From positions 34,865,475 through 34,929,474 of the forward strand of contig JBANSL010000009.1 of the NCBI GenBank assembly GCA_037127255.1: a DNA stretch of 64,000 bases. Reading direction: 5' to 3'. Of this stretch, positions 55,361-64,000 are shown piece by piece. The position numbers were made by a program, and so were the translations under genes. The notes under the pieces were generated by a model, which worked only from the letters and a program-made list of their open reading frames with translations, made no database searches and had not been told where the DNA came from. The stretch is from Persicaria tinctoria (taxonomy: Eukaryota; Streptophyta; Magnoliopsida; Caryophyllales; Polygonaceae). Numbering within the stretch: position 1 is the stretch's first letter; each line of letters begins with the position of its first letter.

Positions 55361-57330
55361 AGTAATATACATCGGTATAATTTCCTTAGGACAAGTGATA
55401 CCGGTCTCGACCGCATATACTTGGTGGATGACCTACGTACTACCCATAGGTAGATGTACCCATTCGAGACATTTACAATTTCGAAGGGGCATCTCATGAG
55501 ATGTTTATAAAGTAAGGTATAACCGAACTTGATCTGACTTTACCAGTTTCCATTATTTAATACACACATGATAATAATAATAATACACACTAATATACAA
55601 TATCCTACTTTATTATTACTAATCCACGCTTACATCCTAGGTGACCACAAAAAGGCATAATGTACACTTGAGATCTATAAAGTGCACGAAATAGTATTAC
55701 TGACAAGCATGGGTATTCAAAACCAATGATATACCATACTTAACAAGCATAAAGGAAATAAAATGAACAAATCATGCTTTTTAGGAAGTTCGGACATTCA
55801 ATGTAATTTTCCCAAATCATGGGATCCAATTTTAATTACCCGAGTTATCATGATATGTAAGATTAAGGAGTTGATAAATAGCAACAAACTGAATTAACTT
55901 GCATATTTATCACAAACTCATAGTATGAAATTCATAAAGGTCATGGAAGGCAATAACTGTGAAAAAGGTACGAAATTGGAGAAATGCACTGATTGAACCA
56001 AACTACTTTCCTTAATCCGACTAAATGCTTAATCGTGGTTGATAAGAATAATTTGATATTGCACCTGAGATTTTACAGAATTTAAGAAAGTTGTTAGTAA
56101 CTTTTCAGAAATTACGGAAACAACCCCGTAACTTTTAAAAAGTACCAAACTTACCCTCGCCCTTCTCAAATGAACTCAAATCTGTACCCAAGCAAATCTC
56201 AGGAGCCAAAATGAAGGCGAACTGTTTCAATACAGTAGTTTGATTAGTATGAGGCAAAAACCTAATCGAAGTATGATAATTCGTGAGAAACGAAGTGGAT
56301 CTTATCCAAACGGCACTCGAAAATGTCCAAATTTCGAGTCTAAGATCCTTTAGTGTGGTATGAATCTGAAAGGAAAGGATTTTCGTGAGTTACAAGCCCT
56401 TGAATCGAAGGAATAAAGAAAACGTTCATAAAAATCATGCTTACCAGCCAACTTCGGGGCTGCGGTGCGAGAGTCTCGAATCAAGTATGAGTGAAAGGGA
56501 AGATGGGTTCGACATATATTGTTGCAAGGTTTCTCATACATCCGGCTTTGATGGCTTCAGACCACGGTTCTGGTGGTGCCGAAGCCCGAAATTAGGCTTG
56601 TCGAACACAGTTCTGCTAGGACTTCCGACTTCGTTTTCGAGCACCTTCCGATGACCTGCTGCTATGGGGCCTTCACGGTGGTCTCTTGGGTGTTGTAGGA
56701 GACTGTTGGTGTCAGTCGTCGTCCCTAGTGTGGCCGGAATCACAATCGAAGGTGATCGGAGGTAGTTGGTGGTATGTGATCTTCGGTGGCTGTTTGTGGG
56801 TTTGTAGAGAATGAATAAGAAAGAGTTCTGGCAAGAGGGTTATGTGGAACAGAAGTCTGCAGCATTATCTTCAATTTGACATAGTTCGAATCCCCTAAAA
56901 ATAGGGATTTGAGGTTGAAAAATTCGGCTAAAGATGGCTAGTTATCACTTAGTTAGAGCAGGTTTATCGGTGTACTTCCATCGATACTAGGAGGTATATT
57001 TATAATAAAATAATGGAGAAAGGGGGGTTTGCGATACTTGGCTAGTACTAATCAAGCATCGATACTTGAGGAAAATTAAAAGAGGTGGGTCAGGGGTGTA
57101 CTGTTTGGTAAATTTATTTCCTGGATGATAGTACACGGAACGACGTCACTTTAGAGAGATTGGAGTGAAAACACATTGTTTTGCTCCATGCAACTCTGAT
57201 AGCTATTGGACACATGGCATCCACAGATTCGCTTGCAGAGGGGAGCATGGATGGGTGACACAAGTTGGCACATCTGACGGTAGAGATTATTCCTTGGAAG
57301 ATTTGCTTTACATCTTTAAAATATAATTTT
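55359..57330. mobile_element. LTR-type fragment, right part
   Basis: Resumes at ACAGTAATATACATC, the sequence interrupted at 36139. It contains an AT-rich part, then a GC-richer leader (about 56380-56820) with TTACCAGCC (a minus-strand donor-like word), and ends near a TTTACA terminus around 57315. The layout resembles the LTR at 1-2673 read in the same orientation. The family is not certain. Confidence 0.4.
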
Positions 57331-57898
57331 CGGTATTAAAAATGTAAAAAATTAAAAATGAGTATAATACTATATTCATTTTTCTCTACACATAGACATC
57401 AATTTCGAATATGTTTGACCATATTTAAAAATATTAATTTTTTAAATACAATTATATAAAAGAATACTAAAAAAATATTTTTAAATAGTAAGAATAAATA
57501 ATGTAAGAAATTATTTTAATTTTGTCGAGTATATATTAATTTAATCTAAATAATATTTTAACAATAAAAAATAAATAAAATAATATGATCGATAATAGAA
57601 ATAATTATTGAAGAGGGTTATTTGTAAATTGAATTGGAGAAAATGATTGGTTTTGAGATACTAGGGATGCTATTGATAAAATGAAAAAAATGAGAATGGG
57701 ATACTAGGATGATGTGGTGGAAAGAGAAAAATAAAATATTAGTATTCCTAATATCCCTAGTATCCATTGATAAACATGGCCTTAGAAGATAAAATTTTGT
57801 TTTGGAAAAAAAAAACAAACTCTCCGTATGCAGTTTCTCGTGTGCGTTGGGCCGCTGTTGTGGGCCGGCCTTTGGTGTGAAGGGGCTGAAATGTGAGT

Positions 57899-57900
<2 letters not shown>
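57331..57900. other. AT-rich intergenic stretch
   Basis: No gene seen. ATACTAGGGATGCTATTGATAAA and its near-inverse TATCCCTAGTATCCATTGATAAA (57658-57775) hint at a small decayed inverted repeat. Confidence 0.45.

Positions 57901-57942
<42 letters not shown>
57901..57942. repeat. (TA)n microsatellite
   Basis: 42-bp perfect AT run that borders the TIR element. A shorter TA run borders its right end (60823-60834). Confidence 0.95.
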
Positions 57943-57945
<3 letters not shown>

Positions 57946-58512
57946 TAAATGTTCAAATGAAAATGGGGCTTAAGATGAAAATCCTTCTTAAAGTGAAAAT
58001 AGTCTAATTTGAATGTAAATGGGCCTACTTTAAAGGTAAATGGGCATAATTAAATGAGTAATGAATAAATGGGCCTAATTTTGGTGTAAATGGGCCTAAT
58101 CAAATGAGTAATAAATAAATGGGCCTAATTTTATGAGTAAATGGGAAAATGGTTAAATGACCCTAATTATATTGTAAATTTCACACGCCCCCCCAAACTT
58201 TCCATTCATACGAATATTGCCCTTATTTCAATTATGAAAATTACAGATTTTAGCCCGTAAATTTTATTTGAAATAATCTTGTTAGGTGCAACTATAATAT
58301 TAAAAAAATACAACAAGAATGTTACATTACAGTTTTTGTCTTTATTTTAAAAAAGGAAAAAGATGAGATTACAAAATATAAAGTGAGCAAATAATACAAT
58401 AAATGTTATTATTAATAAATGTGCATTTTCATAATGTGTCATACCAAAAATTTTCTTTATGGACCGCTATTTTATGACAGTTTTGTACTTTAATGCAACA
58501 TGTGCCATTAAA

Positions 58513-58586
58513 AGCCTATTAGCTCAAAAAATGGTATAGTGATGTGCCCATGCACGAAGGTTCGAGTTCAAAATCCCACATAAGCT
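58513..58586 (+). other. tRNA-like sequence, plus strand
   Basis: AGCCTATTAGCTCA start, D-arm-like region, GGTTCGAGTTCAAAATCCCA T-arm-like region and ATAAGCT end; 6 of 7 acceptor pairs form. It shares its first 14 bases with the inverted partner at 59161-59230. It is too degenerate to be a working tRNA and may be SINE-derived. Confidence 0.4.
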
Positions 58587-58634
58587 ATTTATGGTTGCTT
58601 TTTTTGTGTTCCCGTTCATGAATAAGATTATAAA

Positions 58635-59125
58635 GTGCAATAATAAAATGATAACGTGCACAAATAAGATGATATAATGCATATATAACATTATATTGTG
58701 CAAATATAACTTTAAGTTGTGCAAATATAACACTATGTTTTGCAAATGTAATATTATATTGTGCATATCTAATAATATAATGTTACGTTGTGCACATATA
58801 ATATTATGTTGTGCGAATATAACATTATATTGTGCAAATATAACTTTAAGGTGTGCAAATATAACACTATGTTTTGCAAATGTAACATTATGTTGTGCAT
58901 ATCTAATAATATAATGTTACGTTGTGCACATATAATATAATGTTGTGCGAATATAACATTATATTGTGCAAAATATAACTTTAAGTTGTGCAAATATAAC
59001 ACTATGTTTTGCAAATGTAACATTATGTTGTGCATATCTAATAATACAATTGTGCAAAAGTAAGATAGGATTGTGCAAAAGTAGGATACAATTGTGCATA
59101 ACTAAGATTATAATGTGCATGATTA
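58635..59125. repeat. Higher-order tandem array: 134-bp units of about 19-20-bp monomers
   Basis: CAAATATAACTTTAAG recurs at 58701, 58835 and 58969 (134-bp spacing; the third has one extra A). Each unit is made of about seven TTGTGCAAATATAACATTA-like monomers. Cys-rich ORFs on both strands are by-products of the repeat. Confidence 0.85.
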
Positions 59126-59160
59126 ACAATTTGCGATTGTTGCGCTCTTGTCTATTATGT

Positions 59161-59230
59161 AACCTATGTGGGATTTGAACCCACATCTTTGTGCAAACAC
59201 ACATTGCTCTACCAATTGAGCTAATAGGCT
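59161..59230 (-). other. tRNA-like cloverleaf, minus strand
   Basis: The 70-nt minus-strand sequence has a 7-bp acceptor (AGCCTAT/ATAGGTT with one G-U), a perfect D stem (GCTC/GAGC) with TTGGTA, and a perfect T stem (GTGGG/CCCAC) with loop TTCAAAT. The anticodon arm has only 4 bp (TGTG/CACA) and a 6-nt loop and is short by about two bases. Thus it is a tRNA pseudogene or SINE head, not a standard tRNA. Confidence 0.45.
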
Positions 59231-59261
59231 AAATTATGATTTTCATGCTAAAATAGAAGAA

Positions 59262-59905
59262 CCTAATCGACCTAAAGCATATCGCAACAAAATTCTAAAA
59301 TCCAATTAGCTCATTATTCACAACCAATTTGGCAATGCTATGAACATGAAATTAGCTCCAAATTAACCAAACATCACAACCATATCATCAATTTCAATCA
59401 ATTTGGATGTTGGCAAAAAAACCCAAAATTCTAAAATATATCGCAATAAAATTTTAAAATCCAATTAAATCATGATCCATAAACAATTTGACAATGTTAT
59501 GAACATGAAATTAGCTCCATATCAACCCAACAACACAACCATTTCAGTCAATTTTGTTTTTGGCAAAAAGCCCCAAATTCTAAAACATATTGCAATATAA
59601 AATTCTAAAATTCAATTAGCTCATGATCCATAAACAATTTGACAATGATATGAACATGAAATTATCTCAAAATCAACCCAACAACACAACCATATCATCA
59701 ATTTCAATCAATTTGGCTTTTGGCAAAAAGCCCCAAATTATAAAACATATCGCAATATAAAATTCTAAAATCCAATTAGCTAATGATCTATAAACAATTT
59801 GATAATGATATGAACATGAAATTAGCTCAAAATCAACCCAACAACACAACCATATCATCAATTTAAATCAATTTGGCTTTTGGCAAAAAACCCCAAATTC
59901 CGCTT
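59262..59905. repeat. Tandem repeat, about 155-bp unit, 4 copies
   Basis: CCAATTAG/AAT-CATGAT starts recur at 59302, 59461, 59612 and 59772. Each unit holds ACAATTTGACAATG, CATGAAATTAGCTC, CAACACAACCAT and TTTTGGCAAAAA-CCCCAAATT. Copies are similar but not identical. Non-coding. Confidence 0.88.
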
Positions 59906-60059
59906 CTAAATCAAACCCTAGGTTTTCAATCTCAACCTAAATCATTCAAACAATCTAAATAGTTGTAATAAACAAGTTTAGGGTTAGAAATCATACCAAA
60001 TTCGAGTGAAAACAAGTAGCAAAACCGGTTTATCATCTAAACAATTAAATAATGAAACA

Positions 60060-60760
60060 AAGAGGTGGGGCCCACGAGTCATCCCCAACCTCCAATTTCA
60101 AATGAGAACTCCCGCACCGCCATGGCTTCCTCGCTCGTGGTCTTGCCGGCGACTGGAGCTTGCTGCGCTCCTCGGCCTCGCCTCTCGTCGGAGGTCTCGA
60201 GCCCACCCAAACGTCCCGCACTCAGGCCACGCTCACTCCCGACTAGCCTAAGCATAAAAAAAGGCTAAAAAAACGAATCGAAACGAGGATAAATTCGGAG
60301 CTCACCGAGATGGATTAACGATGGCTCATCGGACCTGTATCGGATGTGGGTGAGTGTGCTGGTGAAGATCGAAGGCCATTTCGATCGGAAACGAAGGAGA
60401 ATGGCTTACCGGAACAAGTCTTCGCGAAACAGAGTAAGGAGGCTGTTCGGTGGCTTGTCGACGGCGCTGGTGGCTCCGGGGCTACTGGTGGCGCTTTGGC
60501 GGATGCTGGGGGCGCTGGTGGTGGTCCGACAACAATGGAACGGTGGCTAGAGGTGGTGATCGGCGGTGGTTCGAGCGTGCGGCAACGGTGATGGAACGAT
60601 GGTGATAGTGAGCTGTGGTGATGTCGATGAAGATGGAAGGGAGCAGGAAGGAGGAAATAAAAGAGGGAGAGATGGAGTGGAGATGGCGCTGATCTGATAT
60701 GGTGAACGAGGGAGCAGGTGATAACGGTGGTGATTGCCGCCCAGTAGCGATTTTTTGTTT
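60060..60760 (-). repeat. GC-rich module homologous to the LTR leader at 1430-2390
   Basis: Shared words in the same order: CCCGCACTC, GACTAGCCTAAGCA, CTCACCG, CGGACCTG-ATC-GATGTGGGTGAG, GGCTTACCGG and TTCGGTGG. The minus strand shows GGTAAGC donor-like sites at the same places. Confidence 0.7.
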
Positions 60761-60834
60761 TAGGTTATTTTCACTTTAAGGAAATTTTTCATCTTAAGCC
60801 CCTTTTTCACTTTAACCTCACTCTATATATATAT

Positions 60835-61112
60835 AGGGAGTGGCTCCCTTGTGCACACTCCTTAGAGTGTATCTAGTGCACGATTCCTGGCCGTAGATAT
60901 GAATGGATCAGATGGTCTATACAACGCCACGTGGATTTGTAAAAAAAAAAGAAATAATTAGGCCGGCCTTCCAATGCAGCAGAGTTTGGCGCGTGGGTTC
61001 CCTCTCCAAGAAAACCTAAAAGACCAAATTGGGTCATTTTCAACCACAAAAACCAAAAAGCGTCTTTTGGAAGATTCTGAAACCTCTCTCCCGTCAACAT
61101 CGCCACCAACCC
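60835..61112 (+). mobile_element. Start of a TA-bordered repeat element (left end only)
   Basis: GGGAGTGGCTCCCTTGTGCACACTCC follows a TA run. This kind of TA-bordered end is frequent in plant genomes. The right end, if any, is beyond the window, so it may enclose the gene at 62446-64000. Low-confidence inference. Confidence 0.3.
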
Positions 61113-61379
61113 CATGAGCAATCCTCGGCCCCGATTTCACGGCGTGTGTGGTGTCTCCGGCGACCCGAACGGCGGCAACCGGCGACTGGGTGCGCGACTC
61201 GAGTATTTGTCCTCGTTTGTGCGGCGGTGGTCCAGTGTTTGCAGCAAATCCGCGGAGTCCAGAGCTTCGCCTCTAGTCGCTCCCTCCTTTCCGCCAGTCG
61301 CAGTCCTCCTTCTCCGTAGTGTGACTGAAACTCCGGCAACCATCGAACTAACACTTCGATTTGAGATGGGTAAGTCACA
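61113..61379 (+). other. Probable first (leader) exon of the terminal gene
   Basis: GC-rich stretch with an ATG at 61114 and an open frame to a donor-like GAGATGG|GTAAGTC (about 61367-61374). The predicted peptide is Arg/Ser/Pro-rich without a domain, so it may be 5' UTR. A T-rich 1-kb intron follows. Confidence 0.4.
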
Positions 61380-61560
61380 AATTTTCTAGGGTTTTTATCG
61401 TTTTGTGAATCAAGAGTTTTAAAGATGTGTTCTTGCTTTTATGTGTGTAATCGGTGAAATTATTCACCGATTCCTTTCGTTTTTCTTGTTATTGGTGTAT
61501 GAATGTGTGAACTTTGGATGAAAATAGAAGATACAATGAGGGAACTAAAAAAAGCTGAGA

Positions 61561-62032
61561 ATTTGTGTGGAATTGGTTAGTAATGTAGGGGTATTCGGTA
61601 TAAATAGTGGGTTTCTGTTAAATTCGTGTTAAATAATGGGCGTTTGTTAACGTATGAGATATTATTAGAGCAAATGACTGGTTTTCCTACTAGTAATCTA
61701 TGTATTTGTGGCTTCCGACAGCCAGAAAACATACTAAATGCTCTGAATAAACAATGTTAGGTGACTGAATAATATTCCGAATATTGTAAAAAACGACATA
61801 GAAAAATAGATATTTGAACGAACAAGATAGATGGTATGTTATTTGGGAAAAATTATATGATAATTTGAGAATTTGGGTGTAATTTGTTAGTAATGTAGGG
61901 TTATTCGGCATAAATAGGGGGTTTCTGTTAAATTTGTGTTAAATAATGGGTGTTTGTTAACGTATGATATAATATTCTAGCAAATGACGGGTTTTTCTAC
62001 TGGTAATATATGTATTTGTGGCTTCCGACGGG
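61561..62032. repeat. Direct duplication of about 162 bp, 310 bp apart
   Basis: TTAGTAATGTAGGG-TATTCGG, GGGTTTCTGTTAAATT-GTGTTAAATAATGGG and GTATTTGTGGCTTCCGAC occur in the same order at 61561-61722 and 61871-62032, within the leader intron. Confidence 0.8.
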
Positions 62033-62445
62033 GAGCGTGGTTCATGTGATTGTGGATGATGATTTGGAGCGTGGTTCATGTGATTTGTAACTGTAAATGC
62101 TTTGTAATTGGTGACTAATATAACAACAATAAAGCTGATTCAACTTAATAAAGTTTATTCAACTGAATTAAAGGGAATATGTCACATAAAAATAAAGCTT
62201 ATTCAACTGAATAAACCTGAAAACCTGACCGAATAATACCTCGTATTGCAAATAGAAGGGGTATTTTTCGGGCAAACCTAATGGTTTAGACAGGGGAGTG
62301 ATGGTTATTATTGTGTTACAATAGACTGAAATTGATAAATGCAAAGTATTATGGTGTATTGAGTCTATATATTGCAAGGGTCAATCCAGTTATAAGTTCG
62401 GAAGTTGAAGTGTTATAATTAGTGTATGAAATAGGAAAAAAAAGA

Positions 62446-64000
62446 ATGTTGCAAAGGACAAGTGCGACAAGTAGCGGGGCGGGAAAAACATCATTCTCTA
62501 ATTCGGAAACAAGCAAGAGGGTGGTCTACTCAGAGGACAGCGAGGATGACTTCGTTACCGATACAGCTGTCGGAGAGGACATCCCTGCGAATCCAAATAA
62601 AAGGAGAGCAACGCATACATCCACATCTACTGGTAACGATGCAATGGGTAAGTTGTTCGACAAACATTCAATTTTTATAGTTGGTTGGAGAATAAATGTT
62701 ATGTATTCTTAAGTATCATGTGTAGATTTCCCTATGGTTTAAGTATGTATTAGATCAAGATTGTTGATAACCAGTTGGTGGTTTGTAAAAATTGCAGTTG
62801 CAGAAGCATCGGGAGTGAGGAAAAAAGGGTCGACAGATAGGCATAGGTGTCCGTCGAAGAGAGCTAGAGATGAGCCACCAAGAGATAGCCCAGGTATTTA
62901 ACAAACGGATGTGGTTGTTATTTGTTAGATTTATTGCCTGAAAAGGATGAATCTAAAGCATTTTATTAACCTCTGATCTGGATATTATTCGATTGAATGT
63001 GATAATTTAATAACCTCTGAAATGGATACTATTAGATGTAATGATGTTGTGAACTTTGTTTGTTATGTGAACTATACCCGTGAGTAGCGACCTTATAAAT
63101 TTTAGGTCAATTGTTTATAGGAATACAGCCTGAGGCTTCCGAAGATGAGAACCAACCACTTGGGCACGCCACGCAGTTGAATGAACCCAAGAAGAAGATA
63201 GAATTGAAAGGGAGGAAAAAGGAGAAATCAAGAGGAAAATTGGACACGTTCGACCCGATAGAGACACGGACGTCCCCTGCTGTATTCGTAGAGACCATTC
63301 AACAATTGAAGGAAGGGTCGGGCAATGAAGCGAAGTTACAAGCCATAAAAGATATCGGGTTCAGAGCACTCATGGAATTGAATCTGAAAAAACAGCCTTT
63401 GTCGCTAGCGAAGTGGATGGTTGAGCATTTTGACCCAGACAAGTGTAGCATTGAGTTCGATGATGGGCGGAGCTTGGAGATAACTGAATTCGATGTGCAC
63501 AGATGCTTTGGTCTTCCCCTGGGCTGTAAGTCTGTTGTCATTAAGGGCCAAAACGAAAACAAGGATATCATAGAAAAATGGAGGTCCCAATATGACAAAC
63601 AGTACGCAGGGTTAAGACCATCACATGTGATGGCCGCGATGCTTTCTAGTTCTGATAGTGGGCTGCAGTTCATCCAAAACGTTCTGGTCCTGTTCGACAG
63701 TACATTAGTGACTGGCCAACAGAGTGGCGGGGTGACACAAAGACTCGTACGGAGCATAACAAGTGTTGAAGAAATCAAAGGAGTTAACTGGTGTGATTTC
63801 CTACTCTCAAAGTTAATAAGCGCAAAGTTGAAGTATGGTGAAGACAACAAAGGATCATTTGAAGGACCCTTACTCTTCTTAGTGGTAAGTGATTGGTTAA
63901 AATGTTACTTGTACATTTCGATGAACATACATGAATTACCATAATGTGGAATATATCAAATAATGGTATTTGTACTTCATGCAGCTGTTGTATGTAGATC
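62446..64000 (+). CDS. Plant transposon-associated / Ulp1-linked family protein, N-terminal part (runs off window)
   Basis: Exons: 62446-62647, 62798-62893, 63106-63884 and 63985-64000+, all with GT-AG sites and matching phases. The N-terminal 100 residues are polar and disordered (SKRVVYSEDSEDDFVTDTAV, then Lys/Arg-rich). From about residue 150 the conserved region reads IGFRALMELNLKKQPLSLAK, WMVEHFDPDKCSIE, ITEFDVHRCFGLPLG, TGQQSGGVTQRL and GVNWCDFLLSKL, ending GPLLFLV-LLYVD. This is the N-terminal region of a large plant family with IGFxxLLxL, LPLGG and GPLLFLxLxYxD motifs. Members often carry a C-terminal Ulp1-type cysteine protease and occur in Mutator-like elements. The first in-frame ATG after the acceptor at 62434 was chosen. 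The C-terminus is not in the window. Confidence 0.7.

Larger units (their letters stand above)
57943..60822. mobile_element. TIR element in (TA)n carrying satellites and tRNA-like pair
   Basis: Left GGGGCTTAAGATGAAAATCC (from about 57965) and right ATTTTTCATCTTAAGCCCC are inverted over about 60 bp, with a second inverted word CTTAAAGTGAAAAT. Both ends abut TA repeats. Inside, in order: repeated AAATGGGCCTAAT words, a tRNA-like sequence (+), a 134-bp higher-order array, a tRNA-like sequence (-), a 155-bp array, and a GC-rich module homologous to the LTR leader at 1430-2390. No transposase. Superfamily uncertain. Confidence 0.55.

Noticed and set aside
58524..59204. Cys-rich repeat proteins on both strands
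   Set aside because: They are products of the 134-bp higher-order repeat. Both strands are open and no signal peptide or other gene feature is present.
59161..59230. Functional tRNA gene
   Set aside because: The anticodon stem has four pairs with a six-base loop and the region is about two bases short. An inverted degenerate copy lies nearby, so it is tRNA-like only.
61094..61389. Multiple overlapping ORFs in the GC-rich leader of the terminal gene
   Set aside because: Three frames on two strands are open because of composition. Only the plus-strand leader exon with a donor site is retained, at low confidence.
63299..63850. 183-residue minus-strand ORF
   Set aside because: Antisense shadow of the well-supported plus-strand exon 63106-63884.

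Overview
This window is nuclear DNA from a flowering plant, probably a eudicot and possibly an asterid. The evidence is spliced genes with GT-AG introns, plant-type gene families (F-box At2g35280-like, Agenet, CCT-domain, Myb/SANT-like), short plant telomere-like CCCTAAA runs, and a dense, repeatedly nested load of plant transposons. No organellar, bacterial or rRNA sequence is seen. Most of the window is mobile DNA, and the few host-type genes sit in islands at 21-24.8 kb, 27-33 kb and 61-64 kb.

Layout. 1-2.7 kb is a truncated Ty3/gypsy-type LTR. 3.0-4.5 kb holds two small tandem arrays and one short unassigned gene. 5.0-7.57 kb and 18.06-20.6 kb are one block of about 1.46-kb tandem units, split by a TIR transposon (7568-18060). 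That transposon carries a two-exon gene of its own. The gene is in turn split by a complete non-autonomous Athila-type LTR element on the minus strand (element A, 8276-17400, 5-bp TSD AGTCG). A palindrome-rich MITE (18981-19517) sits in the third tandem unit. Next come a GRF zinc-finger relic, an Agenet-domain gene, and a Myb/SANT-like gene whose promoter has a solo LTR of the Athila-type family (24897-26614, TSD GCATC) 37 bp upstream of its TATA box. Then follow an F-box gene with a premature stop, three Stowaway-like MITEs, a complete three-exon CCT-domain gene and a decayed Ty1/copia fragment.

35.5-57.3 kb is one nest. An LTR fragment is split by three head-to-tail copies of a non-LTR retroelement that combines reverse transcriptase with a PD-(D/E)XK-like nuclease. 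The copies are separated by (TAA)n tracts, and the whole array is bordered by ACAGTAA. The middle copy is interrupted by a second Athila-type element (element B, 38921-47114, TSD GCGCT). A long-TIR element (48839-50100) lies in its TAA tail, and a CACTA element (50850-55307, TSD AAT) lies in the third copy. From 57.9 kb a TIR element carries two tandem-repeat arrays and a pair of inverted tRNA-like sequences. The window ends inside a spliced gene of the plant family often linked to Ulp1-type, transposon-associated proteins.

Two points stand out. The first is the plant retroelement with a restriction-like nuclease whose copies stack in TAA repeats. The second is the Athila-type family, whose LTRs, UTRs and gag-pro coding region are all filled with a degenerate TCGA-rich motif. 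In coding sequence the motif becomes a repeated VDLDKP-like peptide. Both full elements of this family lack RT, RNase H and the integrase core, so they must have depended on proteins supplied in trans.
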